Position numbers and translations under genes: made by a program. The notes beneath the pieces were generated by a model. The model made no database searches. It saw only the letters and a program-made list of their open reading frames with translations, and was not told the origin of the DNA. This document shows positions 48,049 through 60,064 of a stretch of DNA of 64,000 bases, piece after piece. The DNA is from Macrocybe gigantea (lineage: Eukaryota > Basidiomycota > Agaricomycetes > Agaricales > Callistosporiaceae): the NCBI GenBank assembly GCA_011319805.1, contig SJRY01000143.1:62001-126000 (forward strand), in the 5' to 3' direction. Numbering within the stretch: position 1 is the stretch's first letter; every line of letters starts with the position of its first letter.

Positions 48049-49793
48049 AATCGACACGGGAACCAAAATCGTTCGACTGACGGATCAGGAACACGGAAAC
48101 CCTTGTGAGAGAGGTGCGACGCATGCGTCTCGACCCTCTGAAGGTGTTGAAGACAAGATCAGAAAGACAGCGCTCGAAAATAGAAGGCGTGGGCTCACAG
48201 ATAGACCCGCAGCAGTTCCCGACATCAGGTACCAACCTTTATGACACTTTCAACAACCGATGATCCCAATGAGCCTTTGGCAAGGCTTTTACCAACGTTA
48301 ATCTCTTTTCTGTTTTTTCAACGGTCGAAAAGCCTTCGTCGCCACCTTGACCAATTTTGCCGTAGAAGAGCAAGAGTTTGCCAGGCGTATAAATATGGAC
48401 AGCACGAGGGTATCCATTTGGGCGCTCGCCCGGTTACGTCGCCTTGGTCCCTGATCATCACCGCCACTCGCCCAGTGCCGGAGTCTTGCCCCCGTTGCAG
48501 AACATTCGTTACAGAGTGTTCATGCACGTTCCAATCGCTGAAGACACCCCTTTCAAAGAGCACAGAGGCTGACAGTCGGAGGAAAAGCACAGACCGCGGC
48601 CAGACAGCAGTTGATCAAAGAACATCGGCAACAAGTGAGTGGGATCAGCATGAACAAACAACATGCCGCTCCATCCTTTGCGAAACACAGAAATGCGTAA
48701 GGGCAGTGCATTGTCATAGCTAATTGAATTGTGCATCCAACTTCTCGGATCTGAGCGCTAGATATGAGTTGCGCATTCCTCTTCGTCGCCCTCTACCTCT
48801 TGCGGCCACGCTCAGAAATTTTCACAAAGTGGAATTGAGATCGCTGCAATCTAGAGGGTAGCCTGACGACCGCGTGCAAAATCGCAACTTGTTATATTGG
48901 TCTTGGACGGCGTCTGAAGCATCTGAATGAATCACAAAGGCACTGCAACAGAGCGTTCCATTACGACTGACATTATGCCTCAACGAGTGGAGATGCTCCA
49001 TAGCATATAGAGCTTACTGGGAGGTATAAATAGCCTGTATCTACGTCAAGCGCAAGATAAACGGAATGTCTACTAACCGTACGCCCTGATACAGGCACTC
49101 AATTCAATTCATAAGATATTGAGCGGAATAGGACTCTTATCCATTCCATCAATTGTTATGTATTCCTTCCTCGATGCTATGGGGCGTGTTCAAACGATGA
49201 TTCCTGATCTCCATATTGGTGCAAGAGGACCATAGAAGGTGCGAGGGCTTGCGGGTTTGGCCAGAACTTGTCAGTCAAACAGGACGACTGCGAATGCATG
49301 CATGGGAGCTTTGGCTACCCGACACAAAAGCATCGAGGTCGGCACCAATCACGACTCGGATCAACCTCCGAAAGCGCCGATACTGCCGAGGGACTTTGCA
49401 CACCTCCTGCTCTCTGAGAGCGGTTTTGCTAGTGTTGCCCTTTCGAGCATAAAGCAGATCGTTGGTCAGAATTTACCGTGCGAGTGGTTGCTTCGCACGC
49501 TCTGGGCTACCTGGTCGGCGTCATCTGACTGCTGAACGACTCAGCACAATGCCTGCATTTCGTCAAGAGGTCTCGTGCTAGCGTTAGGCTGGACTCGGAT
49601 GTGGGGAAGGCACGGCTAACTCATGATCAAGTAGAGTCAACGTGTACAGTACATAGCTGTTTGCCGGTCCGTTCATCCTTTTGACTCGTGCTTCCTCGAG
49701 GTAAGCTTATTGGTTCATTCAGCGCACCGTTGTTTTCACATCTGCAACCCAAGCCCCAGCTTTGTTCAATACACTACTGCAAGAGGCATTGTG
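48049..49793. other. intergenic, nothing confident
   Basis: 1.7 kb upstream of split-barrel copy B, including the unresolved 5' end of the bestrophin-like gene. Open frames (for example 48241-48723) have no family features. Confidence 0.35.
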
Positions 49794-50814
49794 ATGGGCA
49801 AGTTCTATGACGAAATACCAGAGTCTCTCATCCCCTGGGTTGAGAAACAGAAAGTCTTTTGGGTTGCCTCTGCCCCACTCAGCCCTGACGGTTTTATCAA
49901 TGTCTCACCGAAAGGAGTCGAGGGCACTTTTCACATAGTCGATGCCAAGACGGCATGGTATGAAGACATTTCCGGTAGCGGTACGGCTTGTCTTTGAAGC
50001 TCTGTCCAGTTCCCATGTCTGACTGCTGCACTCAGGTGTGGAAACGATCGCACATATGAGAGAGAATGGAAGAATTACGATTCTCTTCAACGCATTTGAA
50101 GGTCCTCCTCGGATCTTCCGGATTTTTGGCAGAGGCATGTGTCATTTGTTAAGGTATACGCAAGCACACCTCTGATAATTTTGTACATACAACAGGGCAT
50201 GTGTATGAGTTTGGCACCCCAGAATACGAAGAGTTCTTGCCGCTGGAAAAGCGGCAACCGGGATCCCGTTCCGTCATCATTATTGACGTTCTCAAAGTTG
50301 GAACGGTATGGTAACCCGCTTCATCCCCTATTCGTCCTCAAACTCAAGTCTCTTCTTTTCTCGCAAGTCATGCGGCTTCGGCGTACCATTTTACACATTC
50401 AGAGGCTATCGTAACCGTCTCGTCAATTTTTTTGCCAGCAGGGAGGCTGCCGACGTGGAGGCAGAATGCAAGTTGCCTTCTGTGGAAACCACGGGAAGCA
50501 ACGGTTCTGCTGTAGAATGTCTCAAGCAGATGCCACCTCGACCCCAGAATGGATTGAAGCGGTATTGGATGGTCAGGAACCCGACGAGCCTGAACGGCCT
50601 ACCGGGCGTCCTCTCAGCCCACGAGTCGACGAAGCCTTTCGAGGCCAGGCAATATTCGTTCCCGAAGGACGACGAGCGCGTTCGCAGCGAAATGGGATTG
50701 GTGGCGAGAGCCTTGGCTGACCTGCGGGACGCTGCATCGGACGGCAAGGTTAGCCTCGCTGTTGCTTTCGTGACCGGCATCACAGTCGGCCTGGCATATG
50801 CGAAGTGTCTATGA
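49794..50814 (+). CDS. FMN-binding split-barrel protein with C-terminal anchor, copy B
   Basis: Paralog of the gene at 36303. Exons: 49794-49980, 50036-50134, 50196-50305 and 50368-50814, giving 280 residues. Landmarks: MGKFYDEIPESLIPWVEKQ, FWVASAPLSPDGFINVSPKG, HMRENGRITILFNAFEGPPR, VYEFGTPEYEEFLP, SCGFGVPFYTFRGYR, LKRYWMVRNPTSLNGLPG, and a C-terminal glycine-rich hydrophobic segment LAVAFVTGITVGLAYAK, likely a membrane anchor. Intron 2 starts with GCATGT; the same position in copy C reads GTATGT, so the GC donor here looks like a T-to-C change at a real splice site. No frame defect. Confidence 0.85.
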
Positions 50815-51633
50815 TCTATGTTGATGTCTCTTGTATAACCATGAAGATCAGTTGTAAAATCACAGAACCAGAATTCACAGCTGTCGGTGCGACCAACGAA
50901 CGTTATTAGACGATACAACAAACTCTTAGGTGAGAGGAAGTAATGTCTGCTAGCAGGGAACATGCAACGCTTGTGCTGGACGTACATTCAATGCTGCTGG
51001 GGTACAAAGCCTTGGGCAGGGTATAATCGCAACACCTGGAGAAGCTCGACCTCGCCCGTCGCCGTTTCTATATTTCTCAAGAAATTTTTGTTCCCAAATT
51101 GTCTTTTCGGATGCGCACAGAATTTTGCTAGCAGTCCTTGATTCCCTCTGCGCCATGCACATCGGGAAGACTCGTCACCGAGCATCCCTAGTCTTACAGT
51201 CGTGCACTGGCTCCGCAGGAGACGTCACCGAGTTGAGAGCAGTCTTAGTTAGCTCCTGTATCAAGGACTTGATTAATCGCGACGTCCAGTCTCTGACCAT
51301 CCTTAACATCGTACCAAACGACTGGGACTTGTTCCAGTCCAGACCTTGATCTAATCAGCTTTACAGTGATCTAATCAGATAAACTTATGGCAGCAGACTG
51401 CGCTTCATTCCTTTCGCGTTCCCAGGGCACCAAGTTAAGTGCAAAGACCGAATGCTAAAACCACCGTGAAATTCTGCTGCAACACGTATAATTGACTCGG
51501 CATGTCACAGACATTCTGGCCGCGACACGGACGGCGCTCTAACGTCATGAGCTTGGGGCACATTTAAGTCCAACTCTAGCCCACGTATCCTTACCCACCA
51601 TCGAAGTGATAACAGCCAGAATTTCGTACGAAA
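50815..51633. other. intergenic, nothing seen
   Basis: About 820 bp between copies B and C, with the promoter of copy C at the right end. A short repeat (gatctaatcag) occurs twice near 51350-51375. Confidence 0.35.
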
Positions 51634-52648
51634 ATGGGCAAACTCTATAATGAGATCCCCGAGTCGTTCAAACCCTGGATATAGAAACAGAAGGTGTTTT
51701 GGGTTGCCTCTGCCCCACTCGCATCAGAGGGCTTCGTCAACGTTTCTCCCAAGGGCGTCGAGGGCTCTCTTCGTGTCGTCGACTCTAAAAGAGTCTGGTA
51801 TGAAGACTTGACTGGAAGTGGTAAGGCCCATTTTGTTCTGCCCTGCAGATCAAATTTTGTGTGGCACCGGGATGACACATCTATGATCAGGCATAGAGAC
51901 GATCGCCCACATGAGAGAGAATGGGAGGATCACAATCTTGTTCAACGCTTTTGACGGTGCTCCGAGGGTCGTCCGACTTTTCGGCAGAGGTATGTGCACA
52001 GTTCTTCATGCGAGAGACCTCTTGACTGGATCGGATGAAGGCCAAGTATACGAGTTTGGAAGCTCTGAATACGATGAACTGCTGCCACCCGAGACACGAC
52101 AACCAGGATCCCGCTCCATTATCATGGTCGACATTGTCAAAGTCGGATTGGTATGTCCATTCTCCAACTGGAATTTACTTTGACCTGAAAGCTTTCTTCG
52201 AGTCTTGTGGCTTCGGTGTGCCAATCTACGAATTCAAGTGCAATCGCACTCGCCTGCTGGACGTTGCGGCGAAAATGGAAGCTGCAGGCAATAACAAAGC
52301 AGCGAAGGCCGCAGACGTCCTGATGGTCGAAAGCGGTAAACCTGCCATGGGAAACGACACGGAGGCGTCCATCCTCAGCAAGGGATGAAACAAATTTGGG
52401 CGATCATGAACTTGACGAACATCAATGGCCTCCCTGGCTTGCTTTCAGCTCACGAATCTACGCATAAGTTTGTGGCTAGAGAATATTCGTTCAAGAAGGA
52501 TGGGGAAGAGCCCGTTCGTGAGAACAACAGCGTGAAGGCAGGAGTCATCAGCGACTTGCTGATGATTGCATCCGATGGCAAGAGCCATGTCACGGTCGGC
52601 TTTCTTGCAGGCATCGGGGTCGGATTGACCTACGCAAAGTATATTTGA
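51634..52648 (+). pseudogene. FMN-binding split-barrel protein, copy C, with early stop and frameshift
   Basis: Closest to copy B: exons 51634-51820, 51891-51989, 52041-52150 and 52203-52648, of which the first three have the same lengths as in copy B (187, 99, 110). Codon 17 is TAG (51682-51684) where copies A and B have Glu in the WIEKQ/WVEKQ motif. Near 52386 one T is missing, so that the frame ends in TGA where copy B reads GLKRYW. Downstream the protein continues normally (NINGLPGLLSAHEST, then GFLAGIGVGLTYAK as C-terminal anchor). The frameshift has the same form as the probable assembly errors elsewhere; the TAG is a substitution and is harder to dismiss. Probably a young pseudogene, otherwise a functional copy with two sequence errors. 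Confidence 0.7.
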
Positions 52649-53230
52649 TTGTTCGGGCTGGCGCCATTGCATACACAATCCGATAGTTTGAAGTGAGGAT
52701 CAAATCGAACGTGACAGCTGGAAGTATTCCTGGGCTGATAACCACATCGATAGGCTGTAGAATGATTCGATACACTCGGTTCTTGAACTGTTAAGCATCA
52801 TGCATGTTTTTGTTTGTCGCTGTGGGTTGTCGTGTCGTGCGCTTCAATTGTTGGAGATGAAAGGACGTCTTCAAACCAACCTCGCACATCTTCGACGATA
52901 TCTCGTACAACCGATCAAACCTGCTAGCCGTGTCGCAGGAATGAATTGCCCGGAGTGCGATGAATGTTGAGTGATGAGAGGTGTTGACAGCGCCACGTGC
53001 CTGATGATTGGTCTATTCGCTGTCCATCATTCGCGAATCTGGCAAACATGTATCCCCCTAATCGCCCGTCAGAGCCTGGAAAAAAAACCGGTCTTATACG
53101 GGCCTGAGTCCTCCTCTTCTCGATTCTCCTTTTCTCTCCTATCTTGAACTCGTGCAGGCCGCGCACTCTAAAGGTTCGCAGAGGGCACACGAACCATCCG
53201 TCGGGACTCAGAAGACCGGCGGGAAGTTAA
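52649..53230. other. intergenic, nothing seen
   Basis: About 580 bp upstream of the GT90 gene. A pyrimidine-rich stretch (ctcctcttctcgattctcc) near 53110 lies just before the start region, as often in basidiomycete promoters. Confidence 0.4.
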
Positions 53231-55536
53231 ATGACGATGCTCACTCTGCTTCCTCGGCGCTTCATCAGAAGACCCATAGCTATCATCTCGGTGTTGGGTT
53301 GTTCGGTATTGCTGGCTGGTTACTTCAACGATTTCGCTCGGTTTGTGGGCCACCATCATCCAGCGCCGTCGCCCAAGGCTGCCCTACATGACTATCTCAC
53401 AACGACTTCGAACGAGCCAGAGACTGTCACGCTTACGCGAACGGCCTGGGTGCGCACGACACAAACTGTCACGGCTGGCTTCTCGCCAGGAGAGACACCT
53501 CCAGCTGGGATATACGACCTCGACGATAAGGTGCATGATCGCCAGTTTGCATCGAATGCGGAGGAAGGCGACAAACCTCAGCTGGAAAAACACGTCTATC
53601 ACCCCGACGGGCTGCTAGAGGTCAACCCGCGTGGTCCTCACCCCATTTTCGGGCTCATAAAACGCGCGGAAGGGGAGTGGGAGGCAAAGGAGGCAAAGGC
53701 GAGCAAGACTCTTGGGGAGGCTGTTAGGGAGTACGAGAGGAGGTACAAGCGCCCGCCGCCTTTAGGCTTTGATGATTGGTCAGTCAGATTCGACGCCGAC
53801 TTAACGGGCTGTTACATTAATCTCGGCAACTCGATCTCGTGTTAGGTGGAACTACGCCGAGGAGAATAATGTTCAGTTGCCGGACGACTACGACCAGATA
53901 TACTGGGATCTGGAGCCGTATTGGGGCGTGGACCCCAAGGATCTTCAGGACATCGAAAGTGAATGGGAAGGCCATGCAGATTCTTACACTTTGGGCAAGG
54001 AAGCGGACGGCCCAATCAAGCTTGTGAATTATACTCTTCCTGAAAATGAAGACGTGCGGTTTGCCTTGTCGAAGGGCGCGTTTGAGATCATGGATCTGCT
54101 CGAAGACGTCCAAGATTTCATTCCCCCATTCAGGGCCGTTGTTTCACCCCATGACAATCCGAATCTGCCGACGGATTTCGAACTGAAGGAAGAAATGTTG
54201 CAACATGCCGCGGCTGGAACGTGTAAGCCTCATGTTCTGTTTGTTGAAATGGAACGAACGCATATTCAATCCCGATATACAGTTATTGATATTAACAACC
54301 CACCAGAGGTAAAGCTGAATGGTTGGATCTCGGCCTGCGATCCAATGTCGCCGGCGTGGCAGGACCCAATCGATTGGGACGGTAAAGCGCCCTCACAGTT
54401 AAAAAAGACGTTCATCTATAAGCACCGCGAGGCGATGGACCCATGCAACCACCCGTCCCTGCTGCTTCTACATGGCCAGTTCCTCTCGCACCGAGCGGGG
54501 CCCGTCCCGCACCGGAAGATGGTGCCCCAATTCTCGTACTGCGCGACGATGCTGCACCACGACATCAAAGCTGCGATGCCGATCAACTGGATAGATGACA
54601 TCCTCCCGCGGGCCGATGACCCGGAGTGGGACGATAAGGCAGAAGACAGGCTCCAGTGGCGCGGGAGCAACACGGGCATCTGGCACGACCTGCCGACGAG
54701 GTGGAGGGACGCGCAGCGTGCCAGGCTTGTCGCGTGGGCCACCAAGGATATGGGAAGCAACGTGACCGTGCTCATGCCGACGCGGGACGAGCACCAGATG
54801 ATCGGCGAGGACGGGATCAGGAGCGTGAAAAAGGCGAAATATGCGCCGGCACTGTTGGACATTGCGTTTGCGGGGGAGCCGCTAAGCTGCGCTCCGCAGA
54901 CGTGTGAGCTTTTGAGTGGTTACTTTGAATACAGGCAGCCACACAACATCAAGAGGCAAGGAGAGTATAAGTATATTCTGGACGTGAGTGTGTGTTCATT
55001 TCATTTCTTGCTGCCTGATTGTTAACATATTTGCAATCTTGGCAGGTCGACGGGAACGGATGGTCGAGTCGGTTTAAGCGCTTGATCACGTCGAATGCAT
55101 TGATATTTAAATCGACGATATACCCAGAATGGTCCGTGTCTATTTTACCATGCAGAACAGTCTAGTGAATCGACAACTTCATGTGTTTTCGCCGACAGGT
55201 TTACCGATCGGATAGCGCCTTGGGTCCACTATGTGCCTGTGCAAGTGGACCTTTCAGATCTTTACGACTCCTTGATGTTCTTCCACGGTGACCCGAGCGG
55301 CAACAATGCCCATGAAGACCTAGCTCGAAAGATCGCCAAAGCAGGGAGAGAATGGAGTAGGAAGTTTTGGAGAAAAGAAGACTTGACGGCCTACATGTTC
55401 AGGTTTGTTTTCTACATTCTATGTCCCGCAATGCTTATTTATTCTCGTCTCTGGTGTTGCTAGGCTGTTCTTGGAATATGCACGAGTCATGAATCCCGAA
55501 CGAAAGTCCATGAATTATATCCATGTCGAAGACTAA
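53231..55536 (+). CDS. glycosyltransferase family 90 (CAP10-like), type II membrane protein
   Basis: GT90 enzymes such as cryptococcal Cap10/Cxt1 add xylose in the Golgi. Exons: 53231-53778, 53846-54983, 55046-55131, 55199-55402 and 55464-55536, giving 682 residues, all phases correct. Residues about 15-32 (IAIISVLGCSVLLAGYF) form the single N-terminal membrane anchor, followed by a Pro/Thr-rich stem. The catalytic region holds PHDNPNLPTD, ACDPMSPAWQ, LPRADDPEWDDKAEDRLQW, the sugar-nucleotide motif WRGSNTGIWH, then YKYILDVDGNGWSSRFKRL (the D-G-N-G-W-S-x-R family signature, split by an intron) and LITSNALIFKST. The C-terminal helices WVHYVPVQVDLSDLYDSL and LFLEYARVM are also typical. No defects. 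The start at 53231 is the first ATG giving the membrane anchor. Confidence 0.92.
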
Positions 55537-56525
55537 AGTGTCAAAGGCACTCTTCTCCTTAATCGTATTATGGTCAAAGCAATTATTGGTTTTTTTTTTG
55601 GGAGGGGGGAGGGCACAGGAGCGATGCGAGCCGTTGCTAGCAATCCCCTAATGTTCGGTCAAAACGCATTTCGCATCTCGCTCTGTTGTTAAATTACTTG
55701 TAACATTATGGGTGCACGCATGAAGATATCTCGATAAACACTTGTTCAAAGCTGCTTGTCACCGTCATGTATCTCCCATCTGTCGCTTATTGCCCACGTG
55801 ACAACCACGGAGCCTTGAAAGTTGACCGCCATCTCGTTGATCTCACCCCATTTTTTATCGATAGTTTTGGACGCCACTGATGACCGGAGGAGACCAAAAC
55901 ATACACGTCAATGATTTTGCTCAGGATTCTTTCAAGGTCAGTCTGAACATGCCATCTCTGAGGGACGTTCTTTAGGAGACGTCATGATGCCAGTTGATGT
56001 AACAGCAAGTTCCAAGCCTAGACGCGACGCGGAATTTCTCAGGCGAATAATCCGTTCAGGTCACACGTCCTAGTTGATTGACCTGGTCGCCGTCATTTCG
56101 ACGCTGCTGAAAGCCTGAAACTGCTGAGCCGCGACAGGCACCAGAAGAGAATATCGCCACGTCTACTGTGGGCCTGCAGCCCGGGCCTCCATGCATGAGC
56201 ACTTCGGAGATCATTCTCTTCAAGACAGCCACTCGTGGCATCACAGAAATGACAACGGTGCTTCACGGCTCTTCTTCAAGCCCCTTCAACGTGTCAACGA
56301 CAGTTGACGCCGACGAAGAGCTGTAAGCCATCCTGATTCTTCGGCGATACCCATGGGCATCATTTAGAAACTGACAATACAGATGTTTTACTCCCCTCTG
56401 CAGCTCGGACGTCTTCAACACATTCTAGAATTATATTCTTCTACGACATCGGCTCATAGTGCCTCCCACGCAGCAGCGTAAAGGTATAAAAGCGCTTGCT
56501 CCGAAATTTGTCCTGCGTTTCCGAA
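55537..56525. other. intergenic, nothing confident
   Basis: About 1 kb. It holds the promoter of the first seven-helix gene, with ggtataaaag about 40 bp before its start codon. A homopolymer T run and G-rich patch lie near 55600. Confidence 0.45.
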
Positions 56526-57894
56526 ATGTCTGATGATTCTCAGCCAATCGATGACGAACTCCAAAAGGCCATGGGTGCCGACTATTTGCATAGCGTAACT
56601 CTTCAAGCCTTCTTCGCTGGTATGTCCATTGTGGACTTAATCTTGTTGAGCACAGCATTGTGGGCCTATCTAGGCATATATACTTCGACCTTGGCCTTTT
56701 TTTTGTTCGTAAATTGTACGCCTCCATCATCTTCTCCGGACTTTCCATACTGAAACAATTGGTTCAGATAAGCGACGAGAGAATGGGCGAAGATGGCTGA
56801 TTGCCATGATTGTTATCCAATACTGTCTGATAACGATGAAAGTGGTCTACGCCTGCCAAGAACTAGTCCAGCATTTCATCTTGGACACCATAGAGGAAAC
56901 ACTGGAAGGTTACTTTTATCCAAGCACCTTGGACATGCTTTTGCCGCATATCTGCTACTTTTCTGCTATCATCATTCCTGATATTTTGATAGTACGTTAT
57001 TCATCCTTCACTTGACTTTTCTCCTGAAAACCAAATGTTCGGCAAGATATGGAGATGCTGGCATGTTTGGAATCGTAATGTGTACGTCGCTTTCCCGCTC
57101 ATTTTGCTGGTAGTTGTCGAGGCCGGTGAGTTTACTGCCCCGAGTCTTTGGGGCGGAAAAAGGAACGACCATGCTTTCACAGGACTCTACATTTTTCTGA
57201 TATACGCCAATGTTACCCTCGCCCCGGCCGGTCCCGATGAGATGATAGACCTACTGAAAGCTGGATCTATCGCGACGATGGTGGCGTACGTGCTGACCTG
57301 CAGCGTAACGCTGGCTGCATCGGCCCTGATCATCCTGAGAATCTATCTGGTCGGTCGCATGCAGAGCGTTCAGAGGCACAAGCTTGTCATCGAGCTCCTA
57401 GTTGAATCAGCCCTGTTGTACACCATCCCGCTATTGGTGTTCACAGTGCTGAATCAGGTTTTCCTGAGTTCTGTAGCAACGGGCATCAGCAGTGCAATCG
57501 TGACCGGTATGATGGTGAGTGTCATCTAGTACTTGCTATTGGACAGATGCGATTGATGCCGCCTGCTTTCCAGGGACTTGCGCCACTATTGCTAGTGACG
57601 AGAATTCAGCTGGGGTTTGCACGACCTGATAGTACCTGGGCGGAACCACTTTCATTGATGTGGAGAAATAAAACAGACCGCAAGACAATCGATCAGGCGC
57701 GATCACTCAATGACGTTGCACCCTTCGATGTCATAATTGAGAGGACTGCCTCGTCTGCGCACGCCGGGGGGAGAAATGAATGGAACCGAAGCTACGATGC
57801 AGCTGTTGTCCCGAAGAACGCTGGATTGGAGAGAATGGCGGCTCGACACGATCTTGAGGACATTAACACGTCCATCATTGAGATCATGACTTAA
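56526..57894 (+). CDS. seven-transmembrane protein of a basidiomycete-specific type, copy 1
   Basis: Function unknown; such proteins are numerous in mushrooms and are often compared with receptors. Exons: 56526-56619, 56674-56715, 56768-56991, 57047-57125, 57183-57514 and 57574-57894, giving 363 residues. Hydrophobic segments: YTSTLAFFLFV, WLIAMIVIQYCLITMKVVYA, LLPHICYFSAIIIPDILI, VYVAFPLILLVVVEAGLYIF, MVAYVLTCSVTLAASALIIL, ALLYTIPLLVFTVLNQVFL and IVTGMMGLAPLLLVTRIQL: seven. The end of the last helix, LLLVTRIQLGFARPDSTW, is the family hallmark. A hydrophilic C-terminal tail of about 80 residues follows. Start MSDDSQPIDDELQKAMGADY is shared with the next copy. Confidence 0.85.
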
Positions 57895-58076
57895 CGATGG
57901 AGTCTATGCTTCTCAATGGGCTCTACAATAGTACGAGTGGTTCTTTTTCTACAACAGTTTTTCTGGATCCTGGCCAAACTATTTAGACGGTATCATTTAT
58001 GCACATGAAATGCCAAACTAAAAAGCTCTTAGTCTTTGGTGACACGCAATTTGATGTTGGAGGCAAGAGAGGATCG

Positions 58077-58373
58077 TCACCTGTTGGGCCATTCGCACAC
58101 TAGCGCCTTGATGTGCCTAGGAGGAATGCACAGGCCCACTTGCTCGTTGATTGTTTTCAGCGCATTGGAGAAGGCATGCCAATCCTTGATCATTTGAAGC
58201 CTGACAATCATCCAAAAGCTCAAGTAAAACACTAAGAGGCTACGAGTGTCCCCACGGCTTCTAGGCATCATACGCCAAAACTGAGCAGCGTCTTCCATAC
58301 CCACTGCCATCAATCCGCGAATCATTTTGTGCAAATCATTCTTTCCAAGACAACCATCTGTGTTTTTTGGCAT
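58077..58373 (-). CDS. unrecognised open frame between the two seven-helix genes
   Basis: 98 codons from MPKNTDGCLGKNDLHKMIRG to a stop. The sequence has a natural mix of residues and a hydrophobic part (SLLVFYLSFWMIVRLQMI), but no family is recognised and no splice sites point to more exons. It lies on the strand opposite to the tandem 7TM genes. It may be a small gene, an exon, or chance. Confidence 0.25.
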   Translation of the reverse strand: MPKNTDGCLGKNDLHKMIRGLMAVGMEDAAQFWRMMPRSRGDTRSLLVFYLSFWMIVRLQMIKDWHAFSNALKTINEQVGLCIPPRHIKALVCEWPNR

Positions 58374-58576
58374 TTCACAAGAACAGATGATGATTCGGTG
58401 ACAAGCAAATGTCGCTGTGATTCTGCATGATCTGTTCCTTTATCATTTCGAAGGACATGAGACCCGTGACGCACTCCAGATCTGCAACTATGCCAGGAAT
58501 CGCTATGTATCTGCATGAGCACCACAAGTATAAAAACGAATGCAGTTGATAGCCTTTCTTGATCCACGTTTCCGAC

Positions 58577-59903
58577 ATGTCTGACGATTCGCGGCCAATT
58601 GATGATGATCTTAAGCTGGCTGAAGGAGCCGACTACTTGCATAGCGTAATACTTCAAGCTTTCTTCTGTGGTAGGTCGCTCTTGGATGCTTCAGAAAAGG
58701 CCGCGTTCCGAGATCTTCTAGGCGTATATACACCTGCTATCGTGTTCTTCACATTCATAACCTGTGCGCCCATCTCATTGACTCTCAGTCCCCCGCGCCG
58801 AAATGATCTTACCTATTCAGATAAGCGCCAAGAAAGAGGGCGAAGATGGCTGACCGCGATAATCGTCATCCAATATTGTCTGATAATGACGAAAGTGGCC
58901 TATAGCTGCCAAGAGCTCGTTCAACACTTCATCTTGGAGTCTGTAGAAGCGAGATTAGAAGCCTACTTCTATCCGAGCATCTTGGACATGGTTTTGCCGG
59001 ACGTTTGCTATTTTTCTGCAATAATCATCCCCGATATCTTGATAGTATGTCGCCTAGTTGGTTTTGTTGTAAGTATCTCTCTTGACTTTTCGAGCGCTTG
59101 CAAAGATATGGAGATGTTGGCATGTCTGGAACCGCAACGCATACATTGCTTCCCCGCTCATACTGCTGGCAATCACTGAAGCAGGTCCGTCCTCTTTTCT
59201 GTTGAAGCTTGTATAGTAAGAAAATGACCTTCGTATAGGGCTCTTCACCTTTCTGGTCTACTGCAATGTTGTGCTAGCACCGGCGGGTCCTGATGAAATG
59301 CTGGGTCTTTTCAAAGCTGGGACGATCGCAACGATAGTATCCTATGTGCTGACATCCAGTGTTACGCTGGCCGCTTCTGCCTTGATCGTCCTTCGAATTT
59401 ATCTGATTGCTCGCATGCGGGGAGTTCGAAGACACAAGCTCGTCATCGAGGTCTTGATTGAATCAGCCTTACTATACACCATTCCGTTGTTGGTTTTTAC
59501 GGTGTTGAACCATGTTCTTGTGAGTTCTGTCGCAGCTGGCGTCACAAGTGCTGTTGTGATAGGCATGATGGTGAGCATTCTTTGGATCTGCATTTGATAG
59601 CCACCATTGAGGTCGCGGACTGTTCAGGGATTAGCACCGCTACTGCTAGTTACAAGGATTCAGCTCGGTCTAGCGCGACCCGATGCTTCGTGGGCCCAAT
59701 CCCTTTCCTTGATGAGGGGAAATCCCAAGGCAATACATTCGCGCCAAACGCAGGCTAATATTGAGGTTGCGGACGTTCGCCATGCAAATTCGATCGAGGA
59801 AGGCGCTGAACATGCAAGTACTGTACATTCCGGGGAGTTAGAAGATACAGGAGTTGGTGACGGATCGAGTCGGCCACGAGCAACTTGTGAATTGACATTC
59901 TAG
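58577..59903 (+). CDS. seven-transmembrane protein of a basidiomycete-specific type, copy 2
   Basis: Tandem duplicate of the gene at 56526. Exons: 58577-58670, 58722-58763, 58821-59044, 59106-59184, 59239-59570 and 59628-59903, giving 348 residues. The first five exons have exactly the same lengths as in copy 1 (94, 42, 224, 79, 332 bp), while introns and the last exon differ. The seven hydrophobic segments correspond one by one, for example WLTAIIVIQYCLIMTKVAYS and VSYVLTSSVTLAASALIVL. The C-terminal tail is shorter and different in sequence (ending SSRPRATCELTF), so the two copies may couple to different partners. Promoter: gtataaaaac sits about 45 bp upstream of the start codon, at the same distance as in copy 1. 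Confidence 0.85.
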
Positions 59904-60064
59904 TTCACGCACACGTGACCGTGTTTGCTTGCAGCGATTGAAACAAGACTGATTCTCCACCATGTTTTCTCAGTCCCTCCGAAGGCTATCAGGCTTCCCA
60001 AAAATCCGTGATTACAACACATGAGCATGTATAATCCATTGAATGATTCGCTTCGACGTATGAT

